Source: Telopea speciosissima (lineage: Eukaryota > Streptophyta > Magnoliopsida > Proteales > Proteaceae). From it: a DNA stretch of 64,000 bases. Under the pieces are notes generated by a model. The model had not been told where the DNA came from and did not search any database. It was given only the letters and a program-made list of their open reading frames with translations. Location: contig NC_057916.1 of assembly GCF_018873765.1 (NCBI RefSeq), positions 32,525,501 through 32,589,500 of the forward strand, given 5' to 3'. Numbering within the stretch: position 1 is the stretch's first letter; every line of letters begins with the position of its first letter. A program made the position numbers and the translations under genes. This document shows, piece by piece, positions 46,141-57,107 of the stretch.

Positions 46141-46737
46141 TAGGGGTGTAAGTTTAGCCCAGTCGGCCCAATCCTGCCCTGAGTCCAAACAGGGTATGGG
46201 TTGGATTTATTAACCCTAAGGATGGGTTAGGATTGATATTTTTAGGCCCGGGATCATGGTCAGAATGGACCAAGGTTGAGGCTTCAGGTTGAGTCCGGTT
46301 CAGGCCAGCCAGGTTATCTTTTACAAATAATGTTTACATTTTACAATTTTTGTTTAGTATCTAATTATCTATTGGTTTACAGGAAAAAAACAAAGGCTAA
46401 TTGTCTATTGAGCAAAAGTATTTATAATTTTAAGTTTTGGACTGATTTTAACTCATAAAAAAAAAATCTAATAGTCAATTGAATACGAAACAAACTAATA
46501 CCCAATCACATGTGTCTCCTGTTTTTTTAATGCATAGGAGCATGCAAATAGCCAAAAAGCAAGGCCAGTCAGGGTCAATCAGGGTCGAGCTGGGCTGAGC
46601 CAGACAGAGCTGGACCTAGGCTAAGTTATCTTAGCCCAACCTCAGGGCCGGTTTGGACTTGGGCTGAGCTAAGAGGACTCAGGGTTGGGCTGGAGTTTCA
46701 AAAAAACCTAGCCTAACCCGGCCCTGTTTCACCCCTA
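46141..46737. mobile_element. Non-autonomous hAT-like element, 597 bp
   Basis: It starts taggggtgtaag and ends tttcaccccta. The flanks gttagatc (46133-46140) and gatagacc (46738-46745) agree at 6 of 8 bases. The subterminal repeats (ggttggg/gggctgag and cagcc/cccggcc types) resemble the elements at 28422 and 39439. Confidence 0.68.
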
Positions 46738-46745
46738 GATAGACC

Positions 46746-48257
46746 TATAGATCCCCTTGTTTACTTATCAAGTTTCAACCTAATCGAAATTCACCAAGTG
46801 GCAAAATAGAGCCTTGAGAATGCACAATAATGGTTCTACAAAAGAATGCATATATATACATTGATATGCACACCATACAATCAATATAAAATAGGGTATT
46901 TGATTGACTTAAGCTTTAAAATTTGTCAAGTGGCTAATCTAGTCTACGTCCTCTCTATCCAATGGTACAAATTGCCTCATCATTTGTATAATAATTGATT
47001 CAAAATGATTTAAGAAACCCTTCCAATATATACCAGCAGTGTAAAGACACTTTTCCTATAATAATAATTAATGAACTTCTGGAATGGTCATAATATGGAA
47101 TCTATTTTGGAGCTTAAGGAGAAGCTTGTGGTTACTGTCTCACTGAGTAACCAACTCAGCGATATAACCAAAGATCTACACTGACAACATCGGTAATAGG
47201 TCGACCCAAAGGCCCGATCGGGCGTGGGGCCTCCTGCGCTCGTATTATATCATAAACCTTACCCCCCTCAAGATCCCAATTTCACAATCACCGTTTAGTG
47301 ATCACAGAAAGTTCGAGATCCTCTGCAACTCCTGTAGCCAGTCGATCATCTTGCTTTCCCTCTCCCACTCTGAAAGCCATCAATCGCTCTCGGAACTAAG
47401 CGTACGCAATAATACCTCTAAAAAAGAGAGAAATAGAAAAGGGGAGTGCGAAAGAAATCGTTGTTACACTCCCTTGCTTGCTCTCGTAAGCGGTGCTACA
47501 GGTGGAATAAGAGCTGCTCGAGAAGAAGCTGTAGCTATGGTTGAGCTAGTGCTTCATACCTTACTGGGATAGGATGAGACCATCTGACCATCCAAGATGA
47601 AGCAAGGCATAGAGTCTATACGCCAAAATATGGTTTCTGTAATCGTTCCAAATGCATTGTCTAGATCATAAACCAAATGTAATCATTCCAAATGCATTGT
47701 CTATACGCCAAAATATGGTTTCTGTAATCGTTCCAAATGCACTGTCTGTACGTACGTTCACCTGTATTTGTATGGATATATTCCTTCATGAAAGGGTACA
47801 CCATTACTATATATATACAAAGTCTTGCCTGCATTTTGTACACACCAGAAACAAATTGTCTCTGCAACAGTCCGTTCCAGAGACCAGTTTTACTGTATTT
47901 TCTTTAATAGTAGAGGGCTAGTATAGCCGTTTGGTATCCTTCAACACTCGTATCAGGTTCTGCAACCTATACGTTTAGGAGTTGTTTCATCTTGGAGGGT
48001 TAAGTGCAAGGTCAACCCCGTTGCAGAAGTGGGGGCATCTAAAACCTTAAGGAGAGTATCTGTCAGATACGATTCAACTCATCCTGTTCGTGACTGTTCC
48101 TGTTCATGCTGTACAAGTTTTCTCTTTGGTTCGTGTCTCTGTACTGATAACAGGTATTTTACTTATTACTGTATTACAGTTTAGTCTTACAGTATATGCC
48201 TTGTATAACAATCTTAAGGTTTTAGATTTTTATTTGGCCTTTTCTCTGTGTAAGACT
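46746..48257 (+). other. Flank and 5' region of the copia element
   Basis: The copia LTR and primer-binding site must lie here but I could not delimit them. A diverged tandem duplication of the ccaaatgcattgtct-ended unit runs over about 47617-47755. The segment 47100-47580 includes open frames with no domain that I recognise. Confidence 0.4.
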
Positions 48258-49101
48258 ATGGCTGGGAATAATACTGTGGATCCTACTGCTACTGTGGACC
48301 ATCCACCTACTACTACCGTTGCCCAAAGTACTGCTGCTACCATACAACCGAATATGGAGAAACTGAGAATAGTCTCAGAGTTTGATAAGATAGCACAGTT
48401 CACCGGACAGAATTTTAAACGGTGGAAGCAGATGATGCTATTTGCCTTGACGCAAATAGGGGTAGCGTTTGCATTGACTGATCCCAAGCCTCCGGAAACT
48501 GAGGATATTGATCTTGATATGAAGAGGGTTGCTTGGATTGAAGCAGACTTTCCATGCAAAAACAGGATTCTGAATGCTCTGTCGAATGAATTGTACAATG
48601 TTTACAATTCCTTTGATCATGCCTACATGATTTGGAATGCTCTTGTCAACAAATATACTTTGGAAGATGCTGGTTTAAAGAAGTATGTGGTGTCAAATTT
48701 TTTGAATTTCCAGATGACTGAAGGTGAAACCATTTCTTCTCAAGTAGACAAATTCCAAGTTATGGTTGGAAATTTGGCTAAAGAGAACATGATTTTACTT
48801 GATCTGTTTGTCACAAGTTCTTTGATTGATAAACTACCTGACTCTTGGAAGGATTTCAAAACTACTATGAAGCACAAGAGGAAGGACTGGTCTTTTTATC
48901 AGGTGGTAGTTCGAATCAAAATAGAGGAACGAAACCACATCAAAGACAAAGGTGAAAAGCCTATTGGATACATTAGATCCAATGCTAATCTGGTGGAAAC
49001 AGAGAAGAAACCAAATCTCAAGAGGAAAGGCAATCCTGCCCAGACTAGTTCACACTCAAAGAGGAAGAAAGGAAATTGCTTCATATGCGACAAGCCGGGT
49101 C
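48258..49101 (+). pseudogene. Copia gag, 5' part
   Basis: About 280 residues of copia gag: the pattern FTGQNFKRWKQMM near the start, then KYVVSNFLNFQMTEG, SLIDKLPDSWKDFK and KHKRKDWS, as in the UBN2-type gag domain, followed by a basic stretch. The CCHC zinc knuckle begins (CFICDKPG) and is cut after its first two cysteines by the gypsy LTR, 15 codons before an LTR-encoded stop. The reading frame itself is open. The longer in-frame start at 48090 adds a hydrophobic stretch that is unlike gag. Confidence 0.82.
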
Positions 49102-49150
49102 TGTTATACCCGTACCCCGGGATATAATTAAATATCATTTCTTCTCGTGA

Positions 49151-49444
49151 TGTGTAGATACCGCTGCCATGTATGCTGGTGACCTGTTCTCCATGATGGT
49201 CAAACCTAGCTACAAAATCGTTGACCACAGCACGGGTTTGCCTGTGGAGGAAAGATTCCTCAACCGCCAGTGGGGAAAGTTCGTTGACGGCGACTTCGTC
49301 GACTACCCTCCAAGTACCAGCCCGGGAAGCGAGGAGTTCAGGAGAGAGCATCCTGGACCGTCACCTCAGTTGGATAATTCATTCGGTGATGAGCTTAGCA
49401 TTGCCGTGGCGAAGCTGTTCGGGGTCATGGGTAATAAACCATGA
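49151..49444 (+). CDS. Conserved U3 small ORF of the chromovirus LTR (function unknown)
   Basis: Open from 49151 to the stop at 49444, first ATG 49169, 91 residues from there. Its first 54 codons align with the frame in the solo LTR at 24609-24836, with 23 identical residues, 11 by synonymous codons. A GTAG just inside the frame (49154-49157) and AAG|GTAAGT at 49452-49460 look like an acceptor and a strong donor, so a 297-base exon (49158-49454) is possible. It lies upstream of the LTR TATA box, so in the genomic RNA only the 3' copy (59981-60307) would be present, downstream of pol. No known family is recognised. Confidence 0.5.
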   Translation, partial: CVDTAAMYAGDLFSMMVKPSYKIVDHSTGLPVEERFLNRQWGKFVDGDFVDYPPSTSPGSEEFRREHPGPSPQLDNSFGDELSIAVAKLFGVMGNKP

Positions 49445-50240
49445 CAGGGGAAAGGTAAGTTCTAGCCTCAAGTCTTATTAATTATTCTTCCCTTGGTAAC
49501 CTCGAAGTGCGGGTCCGGGCTTGAACCGCTCGAGCTATTTCATGAGAGAAGGGAATAATTTAAGTTCGGGTCCCGCGTACCTTTAGGAAGTACATTGGGG
49601 ACTTATACCCATCTCATTTGAGCCCATCTAAGAATGGGCTTTTCCCTAATTGAGGTTGTGGGCATGCCCATTTAACCTATTGACCCAATGATGGGTTATT
49701 CCATCCACTTACCCACATAGGACTAATGGGTTGACCCATTAGGCCTCATGACCCATTTGACTAGAGGTACCCCAAATACCCATTTATTATAAATGAGTCC
49801 AAGAGGGAGAGAGAGAACATTACTTCTCCTTCATCATTCTCTTCTACCCTAAATCGTGGAGGAGAGAAAGAGGAGAGAAAGATAAAGAGGAAGGAGAGAG
49901 AGGCTTGGAGGAAGGTGGAGACCCCATCTCTTGGGCCATAAATCGTGGAGCTCTCTCATCTTGAGGGTAGGGAGTCGATGGAGCATTAAAGCCAAGCTAT
50001 GGTGGAGTTATTTCACTCCATTATGAGCTCTAATGTAAGGGTTCTCATTGCCATTTGAGAGATTTAAGGTTGGACCCTAATGAGCTTAGGATGGAGTTTC
50101 CTAGAAGTCCTTGTGCTTTAAAACCACTTGAAATGGGGTCCTTGGAGGGGAATCCTTCGGATTTTGGACCTGAAGGTGTGAGCGTTTACATGTGGGTTCA
50201 GACCTGCAAGAAATCACCCTGAAATTACCTTCCCGTGAAG

Positions 50241-50568
50241 GCCCCTGTGAAGGTCGGATTTACACTCGGTTTCAGTTTTCTGAAACCACATCTGCATCCG
50301 ACCTTGACCAAAATTGTCCTAAGCCCCTGTGAAGGTCGGATTTACACTCGGTTTCAGTTTTCTGAAACCACATCTGCATCCGACCTTGACCAAAATTGTC
50401 CTGAGCCCCTGTGAAGGTCGGATTTACACTCGGTTTCAGTTTTCTGAAACCACATCTGCATCCGACCTTGACCAAAATTGTCCTGAGCCCCTGTGAAGGT
50501 CGGATTTACACTCGGCTTCAGTTTTCTGAAACCACATCTGCATCCGACCTTGACTAAAACTGTCCCGA
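50241..50568. repeat. Tandem array in 5' LTR: four 82-bp hairpin-forming units
   Basis: Units start at 50241, 50323, 50405 and 50487 with gcccctgtgaaggtcgg. Each contains aaggtcgga and its complement tccgacctt, and ggtttcagttttctgaaacc, itself a palindrome. The units are nearly identical. The antisense translation is open across the array, a by-product of the repeat. Confidence 0.93.
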
Positions 50569-51420
50569 ACCCCCGGTTTCCTAGGATTTACATGTGGTTG
50601 CAGAATTTTGGCATGAAACCACTCCTGCAACCACTTTGTTTCTGAAACCTTATACTTAAGTGTTTATGGGAGACCTTTTGGGGATCCTTTCCCTTCGCTC
50701 GTTTAACCTTATTTCACTCTTTGAATAGGTTAATATATTCATTTTGTGGCTTATTGCTTGATCGAGGCGACAACTGATAATCTTGGTGCTTGGCGTATAC
50801 GTAGTGAGTGGGTTTGGTTGTTTGGGCTTGTTATTATTATTGCACTATATATTATGTACTCATTATAATTAATAAGCATGTTTGCGCATATTGCATAATT
50901 TTATATCTATTTGTTATAATGATGATTGGTAATGTTGTACCTTGATGGGTCTCGGTGCCGGTGGGTACCGGTGCCCGAACCCCGAACACTATATACATTT
51001 ATGAAGAAATTTTGTTGAATGTCATGTTGAATTGTATGCGCGCCGTCCGTCTTTGTAACCGGGCACTAAACCGGATGAAAAGTTGATGCGCCCGGATTAC
51101 CTCTCGGGACGATAGGACTTGCATGTAGTATATTGTGGCTAGGATTTCACACCCTTATGCTACGACCCTTACCAACAGGGGTTTAGGTGTTGGGTAATCG
51201 ACACCGGATTCGTGGAGGTGGGAGAGGCCGATCATGGTAGTATTGGTTATCGGGGTCTGCCACTGAGTGGTCTTGGAGGCTTCGATCGGCGTAGGTCCCA
51301 CGTGACAATTGAGGTTTCATTGTGGCGATAAGTTAAGTGACCCACAGTGTCTCCCGAGTTGTCACAGTAGCATATGCCATTGACTTAGTTGTTTGTTAGG
51401 TGGAAAAATGGACTTAACAT

Positions 51421-51660
51421 GTGCATGCATCATTGGACTATGTGAATTGCGTGTTTGTGCATCCCCATCCCCTCACTGGCTCAGTGGAGCTAACCCCCTC
51501 GTGCGCACACTTTTTAGATTATGATGCAGGTGACGGATATCTCGCTGGACTTGGAGTGCAGCCCTCGGGGTACGATGAGATTGGTGAGGAGGAACCGGTG
51601 GCCGTGTTTGAGGAACATGGCGACGGGTGTCCTTGCGATGATTGTGCCTACGGGCCGTGA
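51421..51660 (+). other. Second short ORF in the LTR, 79 residues
   Basis: It shares GSVELTP and FLDYDAG with the frame at 26588-26803 in the solo LTR, and ends Cys-rich (CPCDDC). It is identical in sequence to the 3' LTR copy at 62243-62482. The conserved core probably reflects an LTR DNA or RNA element. Confidence 0.4.
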
Positions 51661-52027
51661 GGATATTCGGGACTCGATCCCTTTTTGATTACTTTTGAGG
51701 CTAAGGCCTATGGTGAAATACTTACTGTAATACCATTTTTGATAGTTATTAGATGGTCATTGGAAATGTAACTAATTACTGTATTTATCATCTAGCCTTT
51801 GAACATCTTGTAACTATTCGATTTATACGCTTCCGCAATACTACTGATCCTTGGAATGTAATATTCCTTTTTCTGCGATCTAATGTTATATTGTGTTAAT
51901 ATTGATCATGACTGTGCGTTGGGACACTGCGTCAGTGATCCGGGCGGTTTAGTAGGATGACACGCGTCGTCCTAGTCACCCTTTATATGATATTATATTC
52001 CTTGGCTGGAATAGGGGCGTGACAGCG

Positions 52028-52039
52028 TGGTATCAGAGC
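52028..52039 (+). promoter_or_regulatory. Primer-binding site (initiator tRNA-Met)
   Basis: tggtatcagagc lies three bases after the 5' LTR. It is the standard plant retrotransposon primer site complementary to the 3' end of initiator tRNA-Met. Confidence 0.93.
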
Positions 52040-52469
52040 GAGATGCTCTGCACCAGCCACAGTCTAGCGGAATTGTGATTTACTCTACACAATAGGTTGC
52101 TAAATTAAAAGCTTCTAACAATGCATAATTGGAATATGTGCGAATGCTAGGGAGAAGACTAGTTTAGGGAGAAAGCCGAAGACAATAGCAAATAATAGGC
52201 AACAGTGGAAGGAAAGACATGTGTATATATTTATAGATATATTCCTTCGTTTCAGCTGTGAATACATTTTTCCATAAGCCAAATGAGTGATTACAAAAAA
52301 TTCAGCTGAACTGTAAACTTCAAATTCTTACAACCGGGAAAAAAAAAAAAAAAATTTTGCTGCATGGTAAGACAAATAGCTAGGAGTCCATAGAGAGCAT
52401 GGTGGGAATGGAAAGGAGGTCTACTGCTCCATCTCATCATCACTGCTGGGCTCATCCTCTGTGCCCTCA

Positions 52470-53570
52470 TCATGGAGGTAGGAGTGCAGGTCCTCCATCT
52501 CGCCGCTCAAGCTCTCCATGCGTCTGCCTCGATGCATCGAGCCTAGTGTTCACTCCTTCAAACCCCGAGCCATGCTGTGTGCTCATCTGGCCCAAAGCTG
52601 CAAGAATCCTATCGATGTCTGACCCACTAGGAGCAGTGCCGGATGAAGAGGCCGCATGCACAGCCGGCTGAGGAGGAGGCTCCTGTACCTGAGGCTCAGG
52701 CCCGTGACCCTCTGCTGGGACCAATGGCTCCCCATCACTATATGCATCCATCGCAATTCGCATCCTCGCCACTGCATTACGATCTAGAGGTGGATCTTCA
52801 GTTAAGTCTTGATCCTCCTCACTCAAGTCAACTCCAAAATGCTGGAATATAGTGGTGAGCAACCTCCCATAGGGTAAATCTAAGTTCTTCCTGGGATTTC
52901 GCCCCGCATGATCCATGGTCCGCATGATAATGTAGGGCAGGCAGATGGGAATGCCTTTGTAGAGGTGATAGGCCACATAGCCTACGAAGATGGAAGGCAT
53001 GGTGCGGTGACCTGCTATAGGCACGATGTTGTGCTGCACAATCCGGCTCAATATCCTGGGAGAATTAGCAAAAGAAGTCTCAGGCACTTTCTTCTCGAAT
53101 GCCCCACGTGTAAGCTCCCTGTATAATTCCCTGTATGCCTCTCTCCTGAGAAAGGAGTAGGGATTCTTCCATGGTGCGCAGTAGGTCTTCTCTCCCCAAA
53201 TAGCTACATTGAGGATGCCTGCCAACTGTGCCCCTGTGAAGGAAATGGTGACTCCCTTGACATAAGAGATGATCCGGTAATCTCGCGTGCCTAGGTTCTC
53301 GGTGCGCAGGTTGGCGTAGAAGTGACGAATGAGCTTGGGATAGAATGGCTCTGGAAGGTTGAGGAGGTTGGACCACCCCAGTGCTTCAAATCTCGGCCCT
53401 ACTTTGTAGGCCTTGAGGTCTTCCAGTACCACATCTCTCCCCTCCAAGATGCTCTTAAAGCGAAAGTGGTCTTGGTACATCTCCTGTTTCTCTAGGTCTT
53501 GGAACCATAGTGCATCCAAAGCAGCTGGGGCAGCTTGTTCGGCCCGTGCACGCCTTGTTCTAGGAGCCAT
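52470..53570 (-). CDS. Antisense ORF of the chromovirus (plant transposon protein domain)
   Basis: A 366-codon frame, uninterrupted, runs against gag-pol between the PBS and gag. It contains FYANLRTENLG, ISYVKGVTISFTGAQLAGIL and a C-terminal acidic, Pro-rich tail, resembling the 'putative plant transposon protein' family that recurs in retrotransposon contexts (recalled, moderate certainty). Extra antisense ORFs at this place are known in some plant Ty3/gypsy elements. Upstream on its strand, CAG|GTATGA (intron start 54624) and TTGCAG|GTTA (exon start 53584) could remove a 5' leader intron of about 1.04 kb. The open state contrasts with the frameshifted gag. Role unknown. Confidence 0.72.
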   Translation of the reverse strand: MAPRTRRARAEQAAPAALDALWFQDLEKQEMYQDHFRFKSILEGRDVVLEDLKAYKVGPRFEALGWSNLLNLPEPFYPKLIRHFYANLRTENLGTRDYRIISYVKGVTISFTGAQLAGILNVAIWGEKTYCAPWKNPYSFLRREAYRELYRELTRGAFEKKVPETSFANSPRILSRIVQHNIVPIAGHRTMPSIFVGYVAYHLYKGIPICLPYIIMRTMDHAGRNPRKNLDLPYGRLLTTIFQHFGVDLSEEDQDLTEDPPLDRNAVARMRIAMDAYSDGEPLVPAEGHGPEPQVQEPPPQPAVHAASSSGTAPSGSDIDRILAALGQMSTQHGSGFEGVNTRLDASRQTHGELERRDGGPALLPP

Positions 53571-55115
53571 TTAGATTCCCTAACCTGCAACCAAAGAAGG
53601 CCGAGAATATAGAAACATATTAAGTCAATGCTTGGATATTAAGGCCTAAGAAGATATACAATGAAAAGAGACAAGGAATTAGAACCTAGACCTTGATTCC
53701 TACAACAGATTAACCAAATTACAGCAGGGAATGTACTAGGAAAATTTTGTTGTGAATGGTCTAAGGAGTTAGGGAAAAGGGGAATGCATGGCCAACATGT
53801 AGATGCAATCATAGAGGATAAATGTACATGGCCACATTATGCTTGGAGAGCATTATATTATGCAAGCAATTAGTTCAAACAAAAATTGGACTGAATTGAT
53901 AAGAAATATACTAAGAAAACCAAAGAGGAAATTTTCAGAATTTGGTTGGAAGTTGAATGACATAGTAAACAATATACATACATGGCCATAGTATACCTAG
54001 AACATGAAGTTTATACCAAATACCTAGTTCAAGCAATATATGGAGCTAACTTGTGGTAAATCATGCTTAGAACATCATAAGAAAGGAAAATTCAGATATG
54101 GTGCAAGGATTTTAAATCATAGGGACAATTATACATAGCCATGTTATGCTTGGGATTAAGCCCTCTTATGAAATGATAAATGCAAGCAAACAAGGGGTGC
54201 ATTCGATCATGAGGCATGTTTGAAACTCTAAAAGAAAAAAATTCAGATGTGGTTCTTGGAGTTCAAATTGCAAGAAGTAAATAGGTAATGGCTTGAGACA
54301 ACCCCAAATTACATACACCAAGCCTACCTACCAAAACCGAACTTGATTTGGGCAAAAAGGAAAATAGAATTTTCGGTTAGGGTTTTGGGATTTCTCCAAA
54401 ATCCAACCCAAACCCATGGTGATGGTGCAAAATTGGGGTAAATGCCTCAACTAGGTTGCATATGATGGGAAACGAAGGAGGGATGGACAAAAATCCATCT
54501 ATATAGCTAGGAGAAAACGAAAAAAAACTCAAACCTAGTAAACCCGAAATGGATTTTGGGGTTTCTCCATAAGAGAAGTCGAAGGGAGAAAGAGATAGAT
54601 CGATAGAGAGGGAAGAGGTCATACCTGAACTCGATCGGATCTGTTGAATAGTGGGTTGGAGTGCCAAAAATCCACCTAGAAGGGAAATGGAGCAAGAACG
54701 AGTGCGGTTTTGGGTTCTCCAGAGCGTAGGGTGTGTTTAGAAATAGGAATTTGGGTTTTGAAAAAGAGTTTTGAGTTAGAAATTCTATTTTTGGGCCATG
54801 CGGTTTTACACTCGGGTGCAAAACTTTGAAACCGATCGTGAATCCGCGGTTTCCCGAGACCGGACTTTGGTCCTGTGAATCTCGGATTTACACTCGGATG
54901 CAGCCTAGTGAAACCGCACGTAAACCGACCCGCCGAAAGGGTTTTTGACCTGTTTTGCTTAACCAACTTGTTTCTAATGCTTATTACCCTCATTATTGCT
55001 TCCCTTACCCCTCGTGTAACCTGTGTTTACCTTTGCAAATCGATTTTTGATTGGTTTGCTTAATATTGCTATTGTGCCTATAACTGTGGGTGTTGACTGT
55101 AACCAGGTGTGAACC
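53571..55115. other. Chromovirus internal spacer before gag
   Basis: No sense-strand gene is seen. It includes the possible antisense leader intron (54624-53585). At 54803-54925, ggatttacactcgg and gaaaccg-type motifs echo the LTR hairpin array. Confidence 0.55.
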
Positions 55116-56363
55116 ATGGTTAATACACGATCAAATGCCAACCGTTCTCCTGCTAGGGAAGAAGCCGGTGAGGCTTCAAATACGGTTCTACCGGTAGCAC
55201 CGCCGATTAGTAATAATGCGGATGTCGCGCGTTGTTGAGCAATAGGTTGCAATCCATGGAACGAGAGCATAGGGAGGCGCAACAAGAGCAGCGCCAATTT
55301 ATGCAAAACATGACTGCTATGTTCCAAGCCTTTGTTAGGGAAAGGCAGCCAGTGCCTCCTCCCGTGCAAGTCAATCCTCCTCCACCGCCCTCCGGGTTCT
55401 CGCTGTACCTAGTGTTCCTCCGGCTCAAGATATCGCCGGAATTCCTTTGACACAAGAGGTGCCAGCACCTACTCTACCTCCCACTTGGTGGCTCCTCCAT
55501 CCAAGCGGTGGCTCCGGCTTGGGTAGATGGCTAGGTCAGTCGGAAAGATTTTAAACATCGTCCTCCAACCTTCTACAAGATGGCCCATGATTCCTTTTCC
55601 AGCAACATTTATAAGGGATCTTGAGAGAATCTTTGAAGTGATACAGTGCAATGACACGGACAAGATCCGGTGCTACCTACCAGCTCCGGGTGATTTCGAT
55701 GCGTGGTGGCTTTCCTCTAAAGACCATTTTTGGGCAACTCACCCAGAGGCAACTTGGGCTCAATTCAAGGAAGTCTTCTTCAAAATTTCTTCCCCTAACT
55801 TCCGTGATAGGAAGGAGTCCGAGTTTATGAGCTTCTTTCAAGGATCCAAATCGGTCCTTGAGTACCAAAGAAGCTTTTGAGGAGTGTTTTACTTCGCCGT
55901 ACACATGAAGGCCGAAAATGTGAAGGCTAGGAAGTTTGAGAAGGGGCTTAGACCTAGCATTAGTACTTCTGTGGTGCTACACAAGTACCCTACTTATGCT
56001 GAGACGGTCCAGGCCGCTAAGGTGATTGAGGACCAACAGAGAGAGAATTACAGGGCCATTCAGGCTGGTAAAAGACCCATGACCTCTCACGAACCTAGGG
56101 GATCCACAAAATTCCAAAAGAGAGGATCCTACACTACTGCTTTTCCGGTCCAGTCCCGGAGGTCAGATGCGGTGCAAGCGCCCAGGCCTACATCAACTCC
56201 TCACTATGGTTCCCAGACTCTTATATGTTACAATTGCAAGGAGTCCGGGCATATGGTTCGAGACTGTCCTCATCCTCGGATGATAGGACCTCCAGTGTGC
56301 AGCTACACAAAAGGCACCCCAAGCCAAGGCATTGTGCGTTCTCTTCTTCTGCCTGGCCCATAG
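55116..56363 (+). pseudogene. Chromovirus gag, frameshifted
   Basis: ATG 55116 opens with MVNTRS, but the frame stops near 55238. The next part (SMEREHREAQQEQRQFMQNM) is in another frame. The gag core follows from about 55527 (RDLERIFEVI, YLPAPGDFDAWW, EFMSFFQGSKSVLEYQRSF) to a TGA at 55878-55880, then a further frame carries FEKGLRPSI and the CCHC knuckle (CYNCKESGHMVRDC, about 56226-56267). Nucleocapsid and capsid functions are therefore split over at least three broken pieces, and this copy would need helper gag. Confidence 0.85.
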
Positions 56364-56479
56364 ATCTCAAGGTCGGGTGTATTCTGTGACAAATGAAGAG
56401 GCCCAGGCCGATCCCAGTGTTATTACAGGTAATGCACTCTACTCTTAAGATATGCATATTATAGCTTTTGTTTCTATGA

Positions 56480-57107
56480 TTGGTTGTCTGTTGCTTGTCA
56501 GGTGTCGTTCTTGTTTGCTCTCAGCCTGCTTATGCTTTATTTGATTCGGGGGCATCACACTCTTTTGTGTCCCCTAGTTTTGCTAAGAAGATGTCCATTG
56601 AACCAAAGCTAATGGCCCAGAAATTGATAGTCAGTACACCAACGGGTAGCAAGGTTGAACTTGACTCGGTTTATGATCCTTGCCCGGTATGTGTGGGTGG
56701 TCACGGACTCGAAGCAAGCTTAGTACTGCTGGATATGAAAGACTTTGATGTGATTTTGGGAATGGATTGGCTATCAACTCACAAAGCCGTCTAATCTGTT
56801 AGAGAGGAAGGTTCTATTCAAACCATGAAGGTGAAGAGTTTGTGTTTATGGGTACTAGGCGGAGAGACCCAAGAAGGTTATCATCTCTCGCCTCCAAGTA
56901 CAGTGGTTGTTGGCGAGAGGGATGTCGGTGTTATCTAGCATCCGTGATAGACATCAAGCCAAAGGCAGTGCCTTTGGAAGAGTTGTGCGTGGTGAAAGAC
57001 TTTCAGATGTCTTTCCCGAGGATCTAACGCGGTTGCCACCGGATCGCGAGACGAGTTCATGATAGATCCGACTCCGGTGCAGCCCCGATATCAAGGCACC
57101 TTACAGG
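56480..57107 (+). pseudogene. Chromovirus protease and linker, disrupted
   Basis: The aspartic protease motif DSGASHSFV is at about 56540-56566, with VILGMDWL near 56754. The frame stops at 56794. The linker to RT continues in other frames (for example 56842-57027), with a frame change just before 57108. Protease and polymerase are therefore not in one open frame. Confidence 0.82.

Larger units (their letters stand above)
49102..52024 (+). repeat. 5' LTR of the chromovirus
   Basis: 2923 bp. U3 contains a conserved small ORF (49151-49444). A TATA box (attataaat, 49786-49794) is followed by a GA-rich leader. A tandem hairpin array occupies 50241-50568. The LTR ends gaca, three bases before the PBS. 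Confidence 0.93.

Noticed and set aside
47351-47572. Possible small gene with a glycine-rich VSGATGGIRAA stretch
   Set aside because: The match to a nucleotide-binding fold is too short and no other motif or splice signal supports it.
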